From Acetobacterium sp. (lineage in GTDB: Bacteria > Bacillota > Clostridia > Eubacteriales > Eubacteriaceae), in assembly GCA_028692885.1 (NCBI GenBank), contig JAQUWM010000021.1, forward strand, positions 1 through 37,120: 37,120 nt of DNA, read 5' to 3'. The notes below the pieces were generated by a model. It did not search any database. It saw nothing but the letters and a program-made list of their open reading frames with translations, and was not told the origin of the DNA. Below are positions 33,684-37,120 of the stretch, piece after piece (position 1 is the first letter of the stretch; the number at the start of each line of letters is the position of its first letter). The position numbers and the translations under genes are program-made.

Positions 33684-33708
33684 ACGTTAAAAAAAGAGGC
33701 GAAAAATA

Positions 33709-34239
33709 ATGACAAGAGAAACAATCGAAAAGAAAATAACCGAGTATCCGATTTTTGAATATGCATTTTTTGATCCATCAGAAATCAATTTTTATGAGGC
33801 CGTGCGCACCATCTGTCAGTTGGAATGTCCCCAGTACGGTAACTCCTGGTCTTGTCCTCCGGCGGTTGGCACCCTGGAAGAATGTAAAGCGCGGTGTCTG
33901 GGTTACGATCATGCTTTTATTTTCAGCACCATCGCTGAGGTCAATGACATCCTCAATATGGACGAAATGTTGGCCACCCGATCTGAACATATCGAAATCG
34001 TCGAGCAGATCAAGGCCGGTGTTTTTGGCGAACACGAGGACAAACTGATCCTCACCGCCGAATCCTGCGCCATTTGTGAGGAATGCACCTACCCCGATAC
34101 GGATTGTAAGCATTGGGATAAAATGTATCCCTGCGTCGAAAGTCATGCCATTTCGGTGACGGATATCTGCGAGAAGCATAACCTGTCATTTTTAAACGGC
34201 TATAATGTGATCACCTGGTTTGGGATGATCTTTTTTTAA
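33709..34239 (+). CDS. DUF2284 metal-binding protein
   Basis: This 176-residue protein is rich in paired cysteines: C-x3-C in ICQLECPQYG, SWSCPPAVG, then ECKARC, and ESCAICEECTYPDTDCKHW with a later YPC. This cysteine set matches DUF2284, a predicted metal- or cluster-binding family found mainly in anaerobes. There are no membrane segments. AGAGG lies 11 bases before the ATG, a slightly long spacing. The next gene is in the same direction 88 bases on. The biochemical function is unknown. Confidence 0.85.
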   Translation: MTRETIEKKITEYPIFEYAFFDPSEINFYEAVRTICQLECPQYGNSWSCPPAVGTLEECKARCLGYDHAFIFSTIAEVNDILNMDEMLATRSEHIEIVEQIKAGVFGEHEDKLILTAESCAICEECTYPDTDCKHWDKMYPCVESHAISVTDICEKHNLSFLNGYNVITWFGMIFF

Positions 34240-34327
34240 AACCAGGTTTTTAGAGTCAAGCAAAAACGGGAAGAGCCTGTTAGTCAGGTCTATTTGATAT
34301 AGGAATAACCAAGAAAGTGGGAACAAG

Positions 34328-34813
34328 ATGGATTTATCATTTTTAGGGATTGCGAGCAATCCGATCACAGTTTTTACCCAAGCCGACAAAGTGGCTTATT
34401 TACGGAACCCGGATGACATTGATGAAGGGATCAGGGAACTGGTGGATGCGATTAATGCCATTCCGGTGTTTTTTTCGATGAGCGCCTGCCAGGGGTTTTT
34501 GATTGAGGATGAACGGGACGAGCATTGCCCGGAAACCTATGTAGACTTTTACGTGACTGACGAGCAATACCAGCTGGCCCGGCTGCTGCTGGGGTCACTG
34601 GCCAGTAAATTTAATGCCAGCATCGACTGCAAGGTCGTTTACGAAGCTGATTTTGATATAACGGCAGCAGACGAAATCGTGGCCAATGGGATGGTCAAGC
34701 TGCGCCATAGTATCGAAATCTATGAGCTGCCGCCGGAGTTAATGAAGTCGACCTATCAGGAACTGGTGGACCACATCCGTAAATTCGGGGAAGCTGTGGA
34801 TACTACAAAGTAA
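34328..34813 (+). CDS. Conserved-looking protein of unknown function
   Basis: This 161-residue acidic, soluble protein is not one I recognise. Features are an N-terminal LGIASNPITVFTQADK, a central PVFFSMSACQGFLIEDERDE with one cysteine among conserved-looking hydrophobics, and a C-terminal helix (STYQELVDHIRKFGEAV). The middle resembles the STSSC-type turn of TYW3-like proteins, but the resemblance is weak and I do not rely on it. The ribosome site is poor (GTGGGAAC). It may be transcribed with the DUF2284 gene. Confidence 0.65.
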   Translation: MDLSFLGIASNPITVFTQADKVAYLRNPDDIDEGIRELVDAINAIPVFFSMSACQGFLIEDERDEHCPETYVDFYVTDEQYQLARLLLGSLASKFNASIDCKVVYEADFDITAADEIVANGMVKLRHSIEIYELPPELMKSTYQELVDHIRKFGEAVDTTK

Positions 34814-34863
34814 GGATTGTTTGGGGTGTCACTAAACTATATATGTTCAAATAAAGATTTAAC

Positions 34864-34914
34864 GTAGGGGCGATCCGTGATCGCCCGCACATAGCACAAT
34901 TGCCAGTTCGATTT
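34864..34914 (+). repeat. Palindromic repeat family, copy B
   Basis: GTAGGGGCGATCCGTGATCG followed by CCCGCACATAGCACAATTGC and CAGTTCGATTT. The inner arms GGGCGATC and GATCGCCC pair perfectly around CGT. It is nearly identical to copy C at 37018. Confidence 0.85.
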
Positions 34915-35013
34915 ATAAAATTTTTTAATGCAACTTATATCGCGTGAGTTTTGATCGATGTTTATAGATCATGCAATTACCAGATAAATGAATCAGAAGA
35001 CAGGGGGAAAATG

Positions 35014-36966
35014 ATGGATAAGAAGGTCAATGCTTTATTTGAACCATTCACAATCAACAATCTTGAGCTGAAGAATCGGCTGTTTATGCCAGCGATGGGA
35101 ATTCCAACCGTCGATGAAAACAGAGCCTATACCAAAGCGGCTAGCGCTTTTTATAAGACTCGAGCCAAAGGTGGGGTTGGCCTGATTATCACCGGCGCCA
35201 ACGAGGTGCTAAGACGAGATGGGAAAAAACCGGTGTGTACCGATCCCACCCCATTGGTTAATCCAGAAGCCTATATCAGTTCCGGCCGTGAACCTACTGG
35301 AGCAATCCATTCATTTGGCTGTAAAGTTTTTGTTCAGCTGGCCGCCGGTTTGGCTGGCGATTCCCAGGTGGAACAAAGCAGCCATTGCCAGGCGATGACC
35401 ACAGCAGAAATACAACTGCTGGTGGCGGACTTTGCCGAATCGGCAAAAATTGTCAAAGTCGCCGGCTTTGACGGCGTCGAAATTCAGACTGGCTATTTGC
35501 TGGATTATTTTACGCTGGCAGTTTTTAATCAACGCAGGGATGGTTATGGCGGGGATCTGCAAAACCGCTTCCGAATTGTGACAGAAATAATTGTCGCCAT
35601 TAAAGCCGCTTGCGGCAGCGACTTCCCGGTGATTTTGCGGTTGGCCATGAAGAGTTATCTTAAAACCGGGGGACAGCAAGCCCTGCCCAGTGAAGAATTT
35701 GTGGAACAGGGACGCGACCTCGATGAAGCCGTGGCTGCGGCGGTCATGCTGGCCGCGGCGGGCTGTGATGGTTTTGACGTGGAGGCTGGCAGCAGCGCAT
35801 TTGAGAAAGCCTCTTACTGGAAATATCCACCGGTTTATTTTGACAAAGGGGTTTATCTCAACCTTAGTGAAGCTCTGAAAAAAGCTGTCCCGGTGCCAGT
35901 ATTGGCAGCCGGAAAAATGGACAATCCCGAGCTGGCGGTGGACGCTCTGGCAAAAGGCCGGTTGGATGCGGTGGGGCTAGGGCGGCCGCTACTGGCCGAT
36001 CCAGAGCTGCCCCAAAAACTGAAAAACGGCCAGATCGATGATATCCGACCCTGTCTGGGCTGCAATGACGGCTGTCTGGCTCAGCAAATTGCCGGAGCAG
36101 AAGCCTCCTGCACCGTTAACCCGGCCTGCAACCGGGAATTGCTGATCAAAATGGAGACCGCCAAGGCTTCCCAAAAAGTGGTCGTGGTCGGTGGTGGCCC
36201 GGCCGGCATGGAAGCCGCCCGAGTCAGCGCCTTGCGAGGCCATCAGGTGATCTTGTTTGAAAAAAGCTATCGCCTCGGAGGCAAGCTGAAATACAGCAGC
36301 AAGCGGATCTTAAAAACCGCTGATGATCGGTTGATCCATTGGTATGAAGCGCAGCTGGAAAGTTTAAGGGTAGAGATTCGCCTGGATGAACCGGCAACCG
36401 TGGAAAAAATAGCGGCGATCAATCCCGAGATCGTTTTTATTGCTCAGGGTGCAGAGGCTCGACAGCTTAGATTCCCGGGGATGGACAGCGAAAAAGTGAC
36501 CAACGCGATTGACGTAATTAGCGACAAAACCTTTGTCGGCCCCTGGTGTCCGGCCATTGGCGGCGGCCTGGCAGGATGTGAGGCATCGCTTCATCTGGCC
36601 ATGCATCGTCACAAGATGACCATCGTTGAAGTCGCCCCGGATATTCTGACCGTTGGTATTCCCCTGGCTCCGGCCAATAAACAGATGATTAAGGATCTGT
36701 TGGACTTTTATCGCAGTGAAATTATTACCGGTGCTGAGCTTAAAGCGGTTACCGAAGTGGGTGCCGTGATTGAAGCCAGAGGCGAGGAACGGATCATTCC
36801 GGCCCATCATGTGATGATTGCCGTGGGTTTTGAACCAGCCCCTTCTTTATATGAAGAACTAAAGCACGACTACCCTCAAGTTTATCATATTGGCGATAGT
36901 CAGGCAGTCAGAAATATTCGGGCTGCGATCTGGGTAGCCAATGAGGTGGCCGGTTTGGTTGAATAA
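35014..36966 (+). CDS. Old Yellow Enzyme-type NADH:flavin oxidoreductase (FadH-like)
   Basis: This 650-residue flavoenzyme has two halves. Residues about 1-350 form a TIM barrel binding FMN (MDKKVNALFEPFTINNLELK start, GVEIQTGYLLDYF). CLGCNDGC then Cys after 11 residues (about 348-367) is the [4Fe-4S] site of the 2,4-dienoyl-CoA reductase type. Residues about 387-650 bind FAD and NAD(P)H (VVVVGGGPAGMEAA, then GGGLAGCEA). The substrate is likely an enone, enoate or dienoyl-CoA; the usual catalytic HxxxY pattern in such barrels is not obvious (QTGYL replaces the common HGYL), so activity may differ. I start at ATG 35014, with AGGGGGAAA upstream; the upstream frame has no site. It is monocistronic between repeats B and C. 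Confidence 0.88.
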   Translation: MDKKVNALFEPFTINNLELKNRLFMPAMGIPTVDENRAYTKAASAFYKTRAKGGVGLIITGANEVLRRDGKKPVCTDPTPLVNPEAYISSGREPTGAIHSFGCKVFVQLAAGLAGDSQVEQSSHCQAMTTAEIQLLVADFAESAKIVKVAGFDGVEIQTGYLLDYFTLAVFNQRRDGYGGDLQNRFRIVTEIIVAIKAACGSDFPVILRLAMKSYLKTGGQQALPSEEFVEQGRDLDEAVAAAVMLAAAGCDGFDVEAGSSAFEKASYWKYPPVYFDKGVYLNLSEALKKAVPVPVLAAGKMDNPELAVDALAKGRLDAVGLGRPLLADPELPQKLKNGQIDDIRPCLGCNDGCLAQQIAGAEASCTVNPACNRELLIKMETAKASQKVVVVGGGPAGMEAARVSALRGHQVILFEKSYRLGGKLKYSSKRILKTADDRLIHWYEAQLESLRVEIRLDEPATVEKIAAINPEIVFIAQGAEARQLRFPGMDSEKVTNAIDVISDKTFVGPWCPAIGGGLAGCEASLHLAMHRHKMTIVEVAPDILTVGIPLAPANKQMIKDLLDFYRSEIITGAELKAVTEVGAVIEARGEERIIPAHHVMIAVGFEPAPSLYEELKHDYPQVYHIGDSQAVRNIRAAIWVANEVAGLVE

Positions 36967-37017
36967 AAGTGATCAAAAAAAATAACTGAAAATCTAGGTT
37001 GAATTAAATATTATCAT

Positions 37018-37069
37018 GTAGGGGCGATCCGTGATCGCCCGCACACTGTGCAATTGCCAGTTCAATTTG
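37018..37069 (+). repeat. Palindromic repeat family, copy C
   Basis: GTAGGGGCGATCCGTGATCG followed by CCCGCACACTGTGCAATTGC and CAGTTCAATTT. It lies 52 bases after the flavoenzyme stop. Copies B and C differ at only a few bases. Confidence 0.85.
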
Positions 37070-37120
37070 TAACATCATTTAATTTAACTTAAATAGACAA
37101 TTGGTCCAGGGTCGTGAGTT

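Noticed and set aside
1-37120. CRISPR array
   Set aside because: No regularly spaced short repeats were found; the three palindromic repeats are kilobases apart.

Overview
The window fits a chromosomal segment of an anaerobic, low-to-moderate G+C Firmicute. The complete [FeFe]-hydrogenase maturation operon, the oxygen-sensitive iron-sulfur enzymes, the CsbD and lmo0937-type small proteins and strong purine-rich ribosome binding sites point to an acetogen-like Clostridia/Eubacteriaceae member, with Acetobacterium as my best guess. That guess rests on gene content only; no rRNA is present.

Left part, 1 to about 18.3 kb, is an accessory region. It opens with the 5' end of an IS3-type transposase, a DUF1413 gene with a textbook promoter overlapping a 14-bp palindrome, two diverged GC-rich repeats and a lipoprotein. 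A defence cluster follows: SNF2-like helicase, DUF4391 protein, type III Mod methyltransferase and type III Res (2675-11668), then a small coiled-coil ORF and an AbiH-type abortive infection gene. The cluster ends in wreckage: a frameshifted unknown gene cut by an IS256-type remnant, a tRNA-Ser 3' fragment followed by a terminator, and an integrase remnant. Beyond it lie a TerD-VWA fusion gene, an ATPase/DUF4143 remnant and a sodium/proton antiporter pseudogene with two lesions. This looks like a genomic island built by repeated insertion and decay next to a tRNA-type attachment site.

Middle part, 18.4-26.8 kb, carries a glutaredoxin-like gene and the hydrogenase maturation operon: TM1266-family regulator, hydE, hydG, aspA (aspartate ammonia-lyase) and hydF. 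A leader of about 250 nt ends in two consecutive hairpins, the second a textbook intrinsic terminator 44 nt before the first start codon, so readthrough control is likely. HydG and HydE build the iron synthon, HydF is the scaffold, and the lyase may supply ammonia. A free-standing molybdopterin oxidoreductase follows.

Right part, 26.9-37.1 kb, looks like ordinary chromosome: a PAP2 phosphatase and lipid kinase pair, two small stress-type proteins, a NapH-like membrane ferredoxin with a duplicated C-terminal domain, a 7TM-DISM diguanylate cyclase whose signal peptide frame is broken at an 8-base homopolymer, a DUF2284 protein, an unknown protein and an Old Yellow Enzyme-type flavoenzyme. Three copies of a short palindromic repeat family occur in this part. 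The signals most worth a second look are the hydrogenase-maturation leader, the mosaic mod gene with the extended type III cluster, and the diguanylate cyclase homopolymer.
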